Origin: Leclercia adecarboxylata
GTDB lineage: Bacteria; Pseudomonadota; Gammaproteobacteria; Enterobacterales; Enterobacteriaceae
Direction: 5' to 3'
Assembly: GCF_023639785.1 (NCBI RefSeq)
Contig: NZ_CP098325.1
Location: forward strand, 3,782,001 to 3,846,000
DNA: 64,000 nt
Positions 9,585-17,726 of the stretch are shown here, piece after piece. The position numbers were made by a program, and so were the translations under genes. The notes under the pieces were generated by a model. The model did no database searches. It was given only the letters and a program-made list of their open reading frames with translations, and was not told the origin of the DNA. Each line of letters begins with the position of its first letter. Positions within the stretch are counted from its first letter, which is position 1.

Positions 9585-11736
9585 TATGCGGCTCCGCCTG
9601 TTCAACCATACCTTTGAGGGTGACAAAATCCGGCTTACCGCTGCCCAACACCGGAAGTTGTTTGAGATAACGAATATCGCGCGGCACGGCCAGCTCAGGA
9701 ATGCCCTGTTCACGGGCATGCTGCAGAAGCTCCTCGCGTTTCAGCTCGCTGTCGGTGGTAAAGAGCACCAGCGCCTCACCTTTGCTGGCATCGGCTTTCA
9801 CCGCGGTGGCGTGCATTTTTTCCGGAGATACGGCCAGCGCCAGCTGTTCGACCATCTCCAGCGACACCATTTCACCGGCGATTTTGGCGAAGCGCTTCGC
9901 GCGTCCCTGGATCTGCACGTAGCCCTGTTCATCGAAGCGCACGATATCGCCGGTGTCGTACCAGCCGGTTTCCACTTCGCCGTGGATGTTTTCCGCCGTC
10001 GGCGCTTCCAGCACGCCCGGGTTTTCTACCCGCAGGTAGCCGTTCATGATGTTCGGCCCTTTGAGTTGCAGGCGCCCGCCCTCTTCAATACCCGGTACGG
10101 CCAGCAGACGGGCGTCCATCCCCGGCAGAATGCGCCCGACGGTGCCGGGTTTTGCCGCCATCGGCACGTTAATGGAGACCACCGGCGCACACTCGGTCAC
10201 GCCGTAGCCCTCCAGAATGCGCAGGCCAAACTTGTCCTGCCACAGCTGGCGGGTGCTCTCCTGCAGTTTTTCCGCCCCGGCCACCACGTAGCGCACGCGG
10301 TGGAAATCATACGGATTGGCAAAGCGGGCATAGTTGCCAAGGAAGGTCGAGGTGCCGAAGATCACCGTGCAGTTGCGGTCGTAGGTCAGCTCCGGCACCA
10401 CGCGATAGTGCAGCGGGCTCGGGTAGAGGAATACTTCGGCACCGGTCAGCAGCGGCGTGAACAGCCCCACCGTCAGACCAAAAGAGTGGAACAGCGGCAG
10501 CGCTGACATAAAGCGATCTCGCGCGGTGAAATCGGCGATGGTTTTAATCTGCTCGACGTTAGCCAGCAGGCTTTTATGACTGTGAACCACCCCTTTCGGG
10601 TTGCCCTCGGAGCCGGAGGTAAACAGGATCACGGCGGCATCTTCCGGCTGCTGCTTCACCTGCGCCAGGTGCGGTGCCAGCAGGTGGGCAAAAATCCACA
10701 GCTTGTCACCGGCTGTCACTTCCGCCTTAAGATCTTCGAGGAATACCCAGCGCACCTGAGTGAGCTGCTCCGGCAGATGCCAGAGTTTGCCTTTATCGAG
10801 GAAGGTGCGGGAGGTGAACACCGTCTTGATCTGCGCGGCGGTGATGGCGCTACTCAACCCTTTCACCCCTGCGGTGTAGTTGAGCATCGCCGGAATACGT
10901 CCGCGGGAGACAGCGCCAAAGATGACCGCCGCACTGATCCCGGCATTCGGCAGCATCAGTCCGATCTTCTCCCCCTGTTGGCTGTATTTCTCAAGGATAC
11001 GGCCAACAAACAGGGTTTTGGTCAGCAGCTTGTGATAGCTGTCAGGGGCAAAGTTAATGTCGTCGATGCACGGTTTTTTCGCGCCATAACGGTACATTGC
11101 CGACAGCAGCGATTCATACAGTGTTTCGCGCGGACGCACCGCCATCCGGGCTTCCATCATGATCTGATGGAGCATTTCGCCGGCGATTTTACGCCGGTCG
11201 CGGGCGCGAGGCGCGTCGGGCATCGGCAAGGTGGTTGGCGGCAGCAGATGCAGGGTGATGCGCGGGAACAGACGCTGTTTCACCAGCCCTTTCAGCCGGC
11301 TGAAAAAGGTGAGCTCCGCGCCTTCAATGCGCAGCGGCACTACCGTCGCCCCGGATTTCGCCGCCACAAAGCCAGCACCGTCATAAATTTTCATCAGCGA
11401 GCCGGTGATGGAGATACGTCCTTCCGGGAAGATCACCACCGGACGCCCCTGCCCAATCAGACGCACCAGATGTTTGATCATCATCGGTTTGGTAGGGTCG
11501 AGCGGGACAAAATCAATCAGCTTCGACAGCCAGCGCATGTACCACTGCTGGCTGACGGAGGTGTAGACCCCAAACACCGGGCGCACGGGTAAAAACAGCG
11601 CCAGCAGAATGCCGTCGATAAAGGAGACGTGGTTAGGGGTAATAAGAACGCGCTCAGCGTGCAATGGCTGGGTGTCGCCAGTCAGACGGACGCGAAAAAG
11701 GATACGAAAAAGCGTGCGGAAAAACCCAAATAGCAT
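9577..11736 (-). CDS. aas: Bifunctional 2-acylglycerophosphoethanolamine acyltransferase / acyl-ACP synthetase
   Basis: Remodels membrane phospholipids: ligates fatty acids to ACP using ATP, then acylates 2-acyl-glycerophosphoethanolamine. The 719 residues hold an N-terminal PlsC-type acyltransferase with the HX4D motif in [11 protein letters not shown] (about 33-43). An AMP-forming synthetase domain follows, with the P-loop [17 protein letters not shown] and the TGD motif in [15 protein letters not shown]. The ATG at 11736 has a GGGAG ribosome-binding site. It is the first gene of aas-lplT, a functional pair (flip, then re-acylate). Upstream lie omrA/omrB, transcribed in the same direction. 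Confidence 0.97.
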   Translation of the reverse strand: MLFGFFRTLFRILFRVRLTGDTQPLHAERVLITPNHVSFIDGILLALFLPVRPVFGVYTSVSQQWYMRWLSKLIDFVPLDPTKPMMIKHLVRLIGQGRPVVIFPEGRISITGSLMKIYDGAGFVAAKSGATVVPLRIEGAELTFFSRLKGLVKQRLFPRITLHLLPPTTLPMPDAPRARDRRKIAGEMLHQIMMEARMAVRPRETLYESLLSAMYRYGAKKPCIDDINFAPDSYHKLLTKTLFVGRILEKYSQQGEKIGLMLPNAGISAAVIFGAVSRGRIPAMLNYTAGVKGLSSAITAAQIKTVFTSRTFLDKGKLWHLPEQLTQVRWVFLEDLKAEVTAGDKLWIFAHLLAPHLAQVKQQPEDAAVILFTSGSEGNPKGVVHSHKSLLANVEQIKTIADFTARDRFMSALPLFHSFGLTVGLFTPLLTGAEVFLYPSPLHYRVVPELTYDRNCTVIFGTSTFLGNYARFANPYDFHRVRYVVAGAEKLQESTRQLWQDKFGLRILEGYGVTECAPVVSINVPMAAKPGTVGRILPGMDARLLAVPGIEEGGRLQLKGPNIMNGYLRVENPGVLEAPTAENIHGEVETGWYDTGDIVRFDEQGYVQIQGRAKRFAKIAGEMVSLEMVEQLALAVSPEKMHATAVKADASKGEALVLFTTDSELKREELLQHAREQGIPELAVPRDIRYLKQLPVLGSGKPDFVTLKGMVEQAEPHNE

Positions 11737-11828
11737 CTCAACTCCCTTTGCCTTTCAATTAGCCGGGTTGCGGTAAATTGTGGCAGATTACACGAGAAGT
11801 GCGGCAGGAGCGACAGCCGGATAGAGAC

Positions 11829-11916
11829 AAAAAAAAACCTGCGCATCTGCGCAGGTTGGTGCAAGAGATGAGTACGCAGTACGTACTAAGAATTCTCACC
11901 AATCAATACCTCTGGG
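11829..11916 (-). ncRNA. omrA: OmrA small regulatory RNA
   Basis: An 88-nt Hfq-dependent antisense RNA that in E. coli represses outer-membrane protein mRNAs (cirA, fecA, ompT, csgD, ompR) under EnvZ-OmpR control. The minus strand starts with CCCAGAGGTATTGATTGGTG, the conserved 5' seed, and ends with a terminator hairpin AACCTGCGC/GCGCAGGTT plus a T-tract. The middle differs from E. coli OmrA, as is usual. Location between aas and galR, with OmrA next to aas, matches E. coli. Confidence 0.93.
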
Positions 11917-12032
11917 ATCTTGATTGTGGCCCCGGGCCCTCCACTTCACCAGCGTTAAAAAGCAAGCGAATGAGCCGAAGTGCAACCAGGTGTGAATTTA
12001 TATCGAGGGCTGTTACATATTGAACAACAAGC

Positions 12033-12116
12033 AAAAAAAACCTGCGTATGAACGCAGGCTGGTGTAAAGCGTGTCAGTTAACCGGGCGGTTAACTTCACC
12101 TATCAATACCTCTGGG
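12033..12116 (-). ncRNA. omrB: OmrB small regulatory RNA
   Basis: About 84 nt, paralogue of OmrA in tandem, 116 bp upstream of it. It shares the 5' seed CCCAGAGGTATTGATAGGTG and the terminator (CCTGCGT/ACGCAGG, T-run) but has an unrelated middle with a GTTAACCG/CGGTTAAC hairpin. The 5' end is placed by analogy with E. coli. AT-rich DNA on its upstream side probably carries OmpR sites; these were not assigned base by base. Confidence 0.92.
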
Positions 12117-12326
12117 ATCTCAAATGTAGCAACGCCGCCTTAACATCTGCCAGCAGACAATCGCAACAGCCTGAGGCAAAGTGTAACCAAAGATTCAAAT
12201 TCACCCGCTTCTGTCACGCTTCGCTGTGTAACGATTACACAGTTTTCGGCAACCTTTCTCACCTTTGTGAATTGCCTCACCGCCCTGCGCTTGAATACGC
12301 CTCACTTTTCCGCAACACTATTTGGT

Positions 12327-12342
12327 GTGTAAACGCTTACCC
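12327..12342 (+). promoter_or_regulatory. GalR/GalS-type operator upstream of galR
   Basis: The 16-mer GTGTAAACGCTTACCC, centred about 25 bp upstream of the galR start codon, matches the gal operator pattern GTGNAANCGNTTNCAC apart from the last positions. It would allow autoregulation of galR or control by GalS. Confidence 0.7.
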
Positions 12343-12359
12343 CAATAAGAAGGTAGAGA

Positions 12360-13376
12360 ATGGCGACTATTAAGGATGTGGCCCGAATGGCGGGTGTTTC
12401 CGTCGCCACGGTTTCACGCGTCATCAACAATTCCCCTAAAGCCAGTGAAAACTCCCGCCAGGCCGTGCTGGCCGCCATGGAATCCCTGAACTACCACCCC
12501 AACGCCAATGCCCGCGCGCTGGCTCAGCAGTCCACCGATACTGTCGGACTGGTGGTGGGCGATGTCTCCGATCCCTTTTTCGGCGCGATGGTCAAAGCCG
12601 TCGAGCAGGTGGCCTACCAGACCGGTAACTTCCTGCTGATCGGCAACGGCTACCACAATGAACAGAAAGAGCGTCAGGCGATTGAGCAGCTGATCCGTCA
12701 TCGCTGCGCGGCGCTGGTGGTGCATGCCAAAAAGCTGCCGGATGAGGAGCTGGTGCATCTGATGAAGCAGATCCCGGGCATGGTGATTGTGAACCGTATT
12801 ATTCCCGGCTACGAGCAGCGCTGCGTGGCGCTGGACGATCGCTATGGCGCCTGGCTTGCCACCCGCCACCTGATCCAGCAGGGGCATACCCGCATCGGCT
12901 ATCTCTGCTCTGACCATCCTATTTCCGATGCCGAAGACCGGCTGCAGGGCTACTACGATGCGCTGCGCGAAAACGACATTCCCTGCAACGATCGTCTGGT
13001 CACTTACGGTGAACCCGACGAGCGCGGCGGTGAGCAGGCGATGACCGAGCTGCTGGGACGCGGGCGTAACTTTACGGCGATTGCCTGTTATAACGACTCA
13101 ATGGCCGCCGGGGCAATGGGGGTGCTGAACGATAACGGGATTGACGTGCCGGGGGATATTTCGCTGATCGGCTTCGATGACATTCTGATCTCGCGCTACG
13201 TGCGACCGCGCCTGACCACGGTGCGCTACCCTATCGTCACCATGGCGACGCAGGCGGCAGAGCTGGCGCTATCCCTGGCGGATAAACGCCAGCCGCCGGA
13301 GATCACCCACCTCTTCAGCCCGACGCTGGTACGCCGTCACTCCGTTGTACCGCCGGCAGAGTCTGCCAGCGAATAG
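12360..13376 (+). CDS. galR: Galactose operon repressor GalR
   Basis: LacI-family repressor of galactose transport and metabolism genes, induced by D-galactose. The 338 residues begin with the DNA-binding domain MATIKDVARMAGVSVATVS and hinge helix (about residues 1-58), followed by a periplasmic-binding-protein-like ligand domain. Its position downstream of aas/omrAB matches E. coli, as does the sequence. In E. coli it is convergent with lysA. Here its last 40 bp overlap, tail to tail, the 3' end of the GNAT gene that begins the inserted sugar cassette. A gal-type operator lies just upstream. Confidence 0.95.
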   Translation: MATIKDVARMAGVSVATVSRVINNSPKASENSRQAVLAAMESLNYHPNANARALAQQSTDTVGLVVGDVSDPFFGAMVKAVEQVAYQTGNFLLIGNGYHNEQKERQAIEQLIRHRCAALVVHAKKLPDEELVHLMKQIPGMVIVNRIIPGYEQRCVALDDRYGAWLATRHLIQQGHTRIGYLCSDHPISDAEDRLQGYYDALRENDIPCNDRLVTYGEPDERGGEQAMTELLGRGRNFTAIACYNDSMAAGAMGVLNDNGIDVPGDISLIGFDDILISRYVRPRLTTVRYPIVTMATQAAELALSLADKRQPPEITHLFSPTLVRRHSVVPPAESASE

Positions 13377-13813
13377 CGGTAGAGATGCACGGTTTTGTCC
13401 GGGTATTCCAGACCGTCGCCGAGGTAGTGCCAGCCGTAGCGCTCATAAAAATCGCGGCAGGCAGACCAGAGATGCAGCTCGCGATACCCGAGCCCCGCGG
13501 CATGGTTCTGCACGTGCTGCTGTAATTTCCCCGCCAGCCCTTGCCCGCGCGCGGCTTCGTCAACGTACAGCGCCGCCAGCCAGGGGTGAAGATCCTGGCG
13601 GGTGATCAGGTCGCAGCGCCATAATCCCACCGTGCCGAGCAGGCGCTCGCCCTCGGTGGCAATAAAGGTGAGCGGCAGCGCGCCAGGGGTCTGGCTGTGG
13701 TTCACGATGCTTGCGAAAAACGGGCGCGGCACGCCCTCGCCAAAGGCCTGCCACAGCCAGTCGGTCACCTGCTCCGCGTGCTGCGGGGCAGCGTACAGCG
13801 GTTGGATATTCAC
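13337..13813 (-). CDS. GNAT-family N-acetyltransferase
   Basis: A 158-residue acetyltransferase-fold protein of unknown substrate. The acetyl-CoA pyrophosphate-binding motif is DEAARGQGLAGKL (about residues 88-100), and YERYGWHYLGDG is the usual C-terminal motif B region. The start is GTG at 13813, in a GTGA overlap with the stop of the GntR gene, so the two are co-transcribed and probably translationally coupled. The stop codon lies inside the 3' end of galR on the opposite strand. Presence in a sugar operon might hint at acetylation of excess sugar, as with LacA, but this fold is different and that role is speculation. Confidence 0.8.
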   Translation of the reverse strand: MNIQPLYAAPQHAEQVTDWLWQAFGEGVPRPFFASIVNHSQTPGALPLTFIATEGERLLGTVGLWRCDLITRQDLHPWLAALYVDEAARGQGLAGKLQQHVQNHAAGLGYRELHLWSACRDFYERYGWHYLGDGLEYPDKTVHLYRYSLADSAGGTTE

Positions 13814-14583
13814 ACCGGCTTCCCCTGGAAAATAGGGACCGAATCAAAAAGATAGCCGTCAAAGTCCGGGGCATCCTCGTCGGAGAGCTCCAGCAGGCTC
13901 TTTTTGACATTTTCCAGATGCTGGAACATCGCCTGCCAGGCCCCCATTACGTCGCGACGGCGCAGGGCGGCGAGAATGGTCTGACGGTCGCCCAGCCACT
14001 TCAGGCGATACGCCCGGCTGGCAATGTGGGCATTAAACTGCTGCCAGAGCGGGCTGCTGTCCATGTTGTGCCAGACGCTTTCGACGGTCGCCAGCAGCAT
14101 CTGATTCTGCGTGGCGCCCGCCAGCACCAGATGAAACATCTTGCTGTTGTCCTGGCTGTTGTCGTTGGCGGCGATGGCCCGCTGCTCCTGCTCGATGATG
14201 CGGCGCAGATTGTCGATGTCCGCCCGGGTCGCCATTTTGGCAGCAAAGGCGGCGATGTTGCTTTCCAGCAGCTGGCGCGCCTGCAGGATCTCGAACGGGC
14301 CGACGTCGCTTTTTAACAGACGCTCTTCCTCGTTCTCATGCTCTTCGGGAATGCGCATCACATAGACCCCGGAACCCTGACGAATATCCACGGTACCCTG
14401 CAACTCCAGCATCAGCAGCGCCTCACGCACGATGGTGCGGCTGACGCCGTAGGTCTCTGCGATATTCCGCTCCGGCGGCAGACGTGAGCCCACGGGATAG
14501 TGCCCCTGGATGATCTGGGCGCGTAAATCCTCGCCAATCTCCTGGTACTGCTTCTTTTCCGCCGGGACGACAGCCTTATCCAC
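13810..14583 (-). CDS. GntR-family (FadR subfamily) regulator, UxuR/ExuR-like
   Basis: A 257-residue transcription factor with an N-terminal winged helix (YGVSRTIVREALLMLELQG, about 45-63) and a C-terminal FCD effector domain. The text GPFEILQARQLLESNIAAFAA and the ending DFDGYLFDSVPIF closely resemble E. coli UxuR and ExuR, whose effectors are hexuronate derivatives. The start is GTG at 14583 with AGGTGA upstream. It lies 90 bp after the GH1 gene, across a hairpin, and overlaps the GNAT gene by 4 bp. Two palindromes of the UxuR/ExuR operator type sit in the EIIC promoter region, so it probably controls this operon. The real effector is unknown. Confidence 0.85.
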   Translation of the reverse strand: MDKAVVPAEKKQYQEIGEDLRAQIIQGHYPVGSRLPPERNIAETYGVSRTIVREALLMLELQGTVDIRQGSGVYVMRIPEEHENEEERLLKSDVGPFEILQARQLLESNIAAFAAKMATRADIDNLRRIIEQEQRAIAANDNSQDNSKMFHLVLAGATQNQMLLATVESVWHNMDSSPLWQQFNAHIASRAYRLKWLGDRQTILAALRRRDVMGAWQAMFQHLENVKKSLLELSDEDAPDFDGYLFDSVPIFQGKPV

Positions 14584-14613
14584 GTTATCACCTGTACTGT
14601 GAGTTAATGCGCG

Positions 14614-14633
14614 GGCCGGGCATCCTCCCGGCC
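14614..14633 (-). repeat. Stem-loop between the GH1 and GntR genes
   Basis: A seven-base perfect stem GGCCGGG/CCCGGCC with a six-base loop lies in the 90-bp gap. There is no U-run, so it may be an mRNA processing or stability element that sets different expression levels for the enzyme and regulator halves of the operon. Confidence 0.5.
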
Positions 14634-14673
14634 AGTTTGTGCACTATGTTACCAGAAGCGTCGCGATCTTCGT

Positions 14674-16101
14674 CTACTTCCATTCATCGTCGAGGGTCAG
14701 GGTCAGCACGCGCTCATCGCGCAGTTGCCGGAACCAGCTGGCCGATTTTTTGGCGCGTCGGGCGCGGTTGTCCGCCAGATCGATCTCAATCAGACCGTAA
14801 CGGTTTTTAAAGGCGTTCATCGGCGAGACGTTATCGGTGAAGGCCCACAGCATGTAGCCGTGGCAGTTGGCCCCCTCCTCCCGCGCCAGCAGGGTGTAAT
14901 AGAGGTGTTCGCTGATGAAATTGATGCGGTAGTTATCCTCGATTATCCCGTCGCTGTTGCGGAACTGGCCTTCATTTTCGACCCCCATTCCGCTTTCGGC
15001 AACGAACCAGTCGATGTTGCGATAGTCGTTTTTGATGCGCATCGCCATGTCGTAAATAATGCGCGGGGCGATCTCCCATCCGCGGGAGGTGTTCATCCGC
15101 CGCCCGGGGAGTTCGAACGGCTCGTAGTAGTACGCCGGATGGAATGGCGTGTCGGGATGCCAGGCCCGGGACGGCGCCTTCACCCGGTGCGGGTAATAGA
15201 GGTTAATCCCCAGTTCGTCGACGGTGTTATTGGCAATCAGGGCCAGCTCGTCGTCGCTGTACTCCCACTGCACCTGATGTTTTTCCAGCAGGGCAAAGAG
15301 TTCCTGCGGATAGCGCCCGTGCACCAGCGGATCGAGGAACACCCGGTTGTAGAAGAGATCGTAGATCTCCGCAGCCCTGACGTCGTGGGCGGCGCGGGAG
15401 CGGGGATACGTCACTTCCGGGTTGAGAATGCAGCCCACCGTGCCGCGATAGCCCTTCTCGCGGAACAGTTTTACTACCTTCGCGGTGGCCAGCACTTTGT
15501 GGTGGTTCCACTGCATCCAGGTGTGGGTGTTCTGCTCATAGGGCCAGCGCAGGGCATCAAGGTAGACCCGGGTCTGCACCACAATCGGCTCATTGAAGGT
15601 AAACCAGCGCGTCACCACATGGTGATAGCGGGCGAAGACCTTTTCGGCGTAGCGGGTGAAAAGCTCCACCACGTGCTTCGATGCCCAGCCGCCGTAGGTT
15701 TCCAGCAACGTGCCCGGCAGCTCGTAGTGTTCAAGGCAGATCATCGGCTCAATGCCCTGACGGTGCATCTCGGCGAACAGGGCGTCGTAATACGCGGCGT
15801 ACTCCTCATCCACCGTCGCGTTTTCATAGTCGGTAAGAAAACGCGACCAGTTGATGGAGGTGCGGTAGTGTGTCAGCCCGGCCTGCTTCATCAGCGCGAC
15901 GTCTTCACGGAAACGGTTGATGAAATCGGTGGCCACCGCCGGACCGTAGCCGTTATGCCACACCTGACGATCGTTTTTGTACCAGAGGTCGATCCAGGAG
16001 TCCTGTCCGGCTTTCTTGCCGCTCCAGCCCTCGGTTTGCCAGGCGGAGGCCGCGGCCCCGAGGATAAAGTCCCCGGGGATAGTCATCTGTTTAATGCTCA
16101 T
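14674..16101 (-). CDS. Glycoside hydrolase family 1 (putative 6-phospho-beta-glycosidase)
   Basis: A 475-residue TIM-barrel beta-glycosidase, likely cytoplasmic, cleaving the sugar delivered by the adjacent PTS permease. The acid/base Glu is in WFTFNEPIVV and the nucleophile Glu in WFVAESGMGVE. The C-terminal loop that binds phosphate in 6-phospho-enzymes (Ser...Lys-x-Tyr in BglA) reads DNVSPMNAFKNRYGL here, a variant spacing, so specificity for a 6-phosphosugar is not certain. It overlaps the EIIC gene by 4 bp (ATGA). It is clearly different from the BglA at 56.5 kb. The substrate is unknown; both PTS context and GH1 fold point to a beta-linked disaccharide or glycoside. Confidence 0.85.
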   Translation of the reverse strand: MSIKQMTIPGDFILGAAASAWQTEGWSGKKAGQDSWIDLWYKNDRQVWHNGYGPAVATDFINRFREDVALMKQAGLTHYRTSINWSRFLTDYENATVDEEYAAYYDALFAEMHRQGIEPMICLEHYELPGTLLETYGGWASKHVVELFTRYAEKVFARYHHVVTRWFTFNEPIVVQTRVYLDALRWPYEQNTHTWMQWNHHKVLATAKVVKLFREKGYRGTVGCILNPEVTYPRSRAAHDVRAAEIYDLFYNRVFLDPLVHGRYPQELFALLEKHQVQWEYSDDELALIANNTVDELGINLYYPHRVKAPSRAWHPDTPFHPAYYYEPFELPGRRMNTSRGWEIAPRIIYDMAMRIKNDYRNIDWFVAESGMGVENEGQFRNSDGIIEDNYRINFISEHLYYTLLAREEGANCHGYMLWAFTDNVSPMNAFKNRYGLIEIDLADNRARRAKKSASWFRQLRDERVLTLTLDDEWK

Positions 16102-17435
16102 GCGTTATTCGTCGCCTCCTGGTTTGCGGCCTGCATCGCGGCCTGTTCTGCACGGCGTGACGCGATCTTCACAAACGGCAGATAGATAAGAACGGCAGTA
16201 ATGATGCAGATACCCTGGGTGACTACCGCCCCCATCGAACCGGCGGTTGAGAGCCAGGCGTTGATCAGCGGCGGGGTTGTCCAGGGCACCATCACCACGG
16301 CTTTACCGGCGAAACCGGTGACGGTGGCGAAATAGCCGATGGAGCCTGTCACCAGCGGGGTGATGATGAATGGGATGGCCAGAATCGGGTTGAGCATGAT
16401 TGGCATACCGAAGATCACCGGCTCGTTGATGTTGAAGATCCCGGGGCCGATAGAGAGCTTGGCGATCTCCTTCATCTCTTTGCGTTTGGTGCCGATCATC
16501 ACGGCGATCAACAGGCCGATGGTTAAGCCCGAACCGCCGATGCTCATATAAACATCCCAGAACGGCATGGTGATGATGTTCGGGATCTCTTTGCCCTGCT
16601 CAAAGGCGCTCATATTGACGGTGATCGCCCCCAGCAGCAGCGGCTCGCGGATCGGTTTGATCATCTGGTTGCCGTGGATACCAATCACCCAGAACAGCTG
16701 GGCGACAAACATCAGCAGCAGAATGCCGGGCAGGCTTTGCACCACGCGCTCCAGCGGCTGCTGCACCACCTGGTATACCGCATCGTAGAGGTACATGCCG
16801 GTGACCTGATGGAACACAAAGCCGAAGGTGGCGATGGTGGTGGTGGTGATGATCGCCGGGATCAGCGCCGAAAACGAGGCCGAAACGTTCGGCGGCACGG
16901 TGTCCGGCATCCTGATTTTCAGTCCCGGACGCCCCTCCAGCCAGCAGTAAATTTCCACCGACAGGATGGCGATAAACATGCCCAGGAACAGGCTGCGGGT
17001 GTCGGAGAACTGGCGCAGGAGCACATCTTTGACCATGTGCATTTCGCCATCGACCATCATCTCCACGGTAGTGGGCGTCACGCAGATAAAGCAGATCACC
17101 GCCAACAGCCCGGGGAACAGCGACTTGATGCCGTTGATCCGTCCAAGCTCAATACCAATCAGGAACACGGCCCCGATATTGAGGAAGTTGAGCGTGGCGT
17201 AGTTCAGGGCGCTGGTGATGGGCTTCAGCGTGGCAAGAAACGAGAGCGACTGGAAACTGGCTAAGCCGTTTTTCGGATCCAGCACCATGTTGGAGATCAG
17301 CACCGAAAATGCGCCAACAATAATGACCGGCATTAAGGTGATGAAGGCGGACTTTATCGCCATGATATAGCGATAACTGTTGAACTTCGTGGCGAAACTG
17401 CCCAGAGAGTTGATCAGTTTTTCCTGTAATGCCAT
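16098..17435 (-). CDS. PTS EIIC, lactose/cellobiose (Chb/Cel) family
   Basis: Inner-membrane permease of the phosphotransferase system, 445 residues with about ten hydrophobic segments. Family landmarks are FWVIGIHGNQMIKP (conserved His) and NINEPVIFGMPIMLNP (conserved Glu), both near the sugar site. No EIIA or EIIB gene is linked, so it must use partner subunits encoded elsewhere (for example a Chb-type EIIA/EIIB) if it works by phosphorylation. It is first in the operon EIIC-GH1-GntR-GNAT. A GAGGT ribosome-binding site lies 9 bp before ATG 17435. It is divergent from a LacI-type regulator across a 291-bp region holding two operator-like palindromes. Confidence 0.88.
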   Translation of the reverse strand: MALQEKLINSLGSFATKFNSYRYIMAIKSAFITLMPVIIVGAFSVLISNMVLDPKNGLASFQSLSFLATLKPITSALNYATLNFLNIGAVFLIGIELGRINGIKSLFPGLLAVICFICVTPTTVEMMVDGEMHMVKDVLLRQFSDTRSLFLGMFIAILSVEIYCWLEGRPGLKIRMPDTVPPNVSASFSALIPAIITTTTIATFGFVFHQVTGMYLYDAVYQVVQQPLERVVQSLPGILLLMFVAQLFWVIGIHGNQMIKPIREPLLLGAITVNMSAFEQGKEIPNIITMPFWDVYMSIGGSGLTIGLLIAVMIGTKRKEMKEIAKLSIGPGIFNINEPVIFGMPIMLNPILAIPFIITPLVTGSIGYFATVTGFAGKAVVMVPWTTPPLINAWLSTAGSMGAVVTQGICIITAVLIYLPFVKIASRRAEQAAMQAANQEATNNA

Positions 17436-17492
17436 AGGGTAATACCTCAGTAAAAGGGCCTTTATTGGGATAAGGTGTTCAGCCGGCTTCTA

Positions 17493-17504
17493 TTGGCATA
17501 CCAA
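17493..17504. promoter_or_regulatory. UxuR/ExuR-type operator, EIIC-proximal
   Basis: TTGGCATACCAA, an almost perfect palindrome, differs by one base from the TTGGTATACCAA core bound by UxuR/ExuR in E. coli. It lies about 60 bp upstream of the EIIC start. The likely ligand is the GntR-family protein encoded in the same operon. Confidence 0.6.
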
Positions 17505-17586
17505 AAATAGCTTCTGGTGAAGATTTGTTCTGTGATTAAGCTCCCAACGCGGTAAGAGGTATCCCGGAGTGTGAATAATCGCCACT

Positions 17587-17597
17587 TTGGTATGCCA
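17587..17597. promoter_or_regulatory. UxuR/ExuR-type operator, second copy
   Basis: TTGGTATGCCA is the inverse-type variant of the site at 17493-17504. The two centres are about 94 bp apart, close to nine helical turns, a spacing that would allow looping between two bound dimers. Confidence 0.55.
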
Positions 17598-17726
17598 CTT
17601 TCCGCAACTCACTGACCTGTTACCAGAAAGCGTGATCCTGGTGGGGGTTTTCCCCCTCCCGCCCGGCTTATGCCCCTGAACGTCTGTGATAAACTTGCGA
17701 GCATAACGTGGAAGCAGGAATATCGA

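Noticed and set aside
9475..11592. Two plus-strand open frames of more than 330 codons opposite lplT/aas
   Set aside because: Both lie within strongly supported aas and lplT coding sequence; their His/Arg/Gln-rich translations are typical of antisense shadow frames.
14725..16185. Long plus-strand open frame (486 codons) opposite the GH1 gene
   Set aside because: It is a shadow of the GC-rich GH1 coding frame; the translation has no recognisable domain and no ribosome-binding site.
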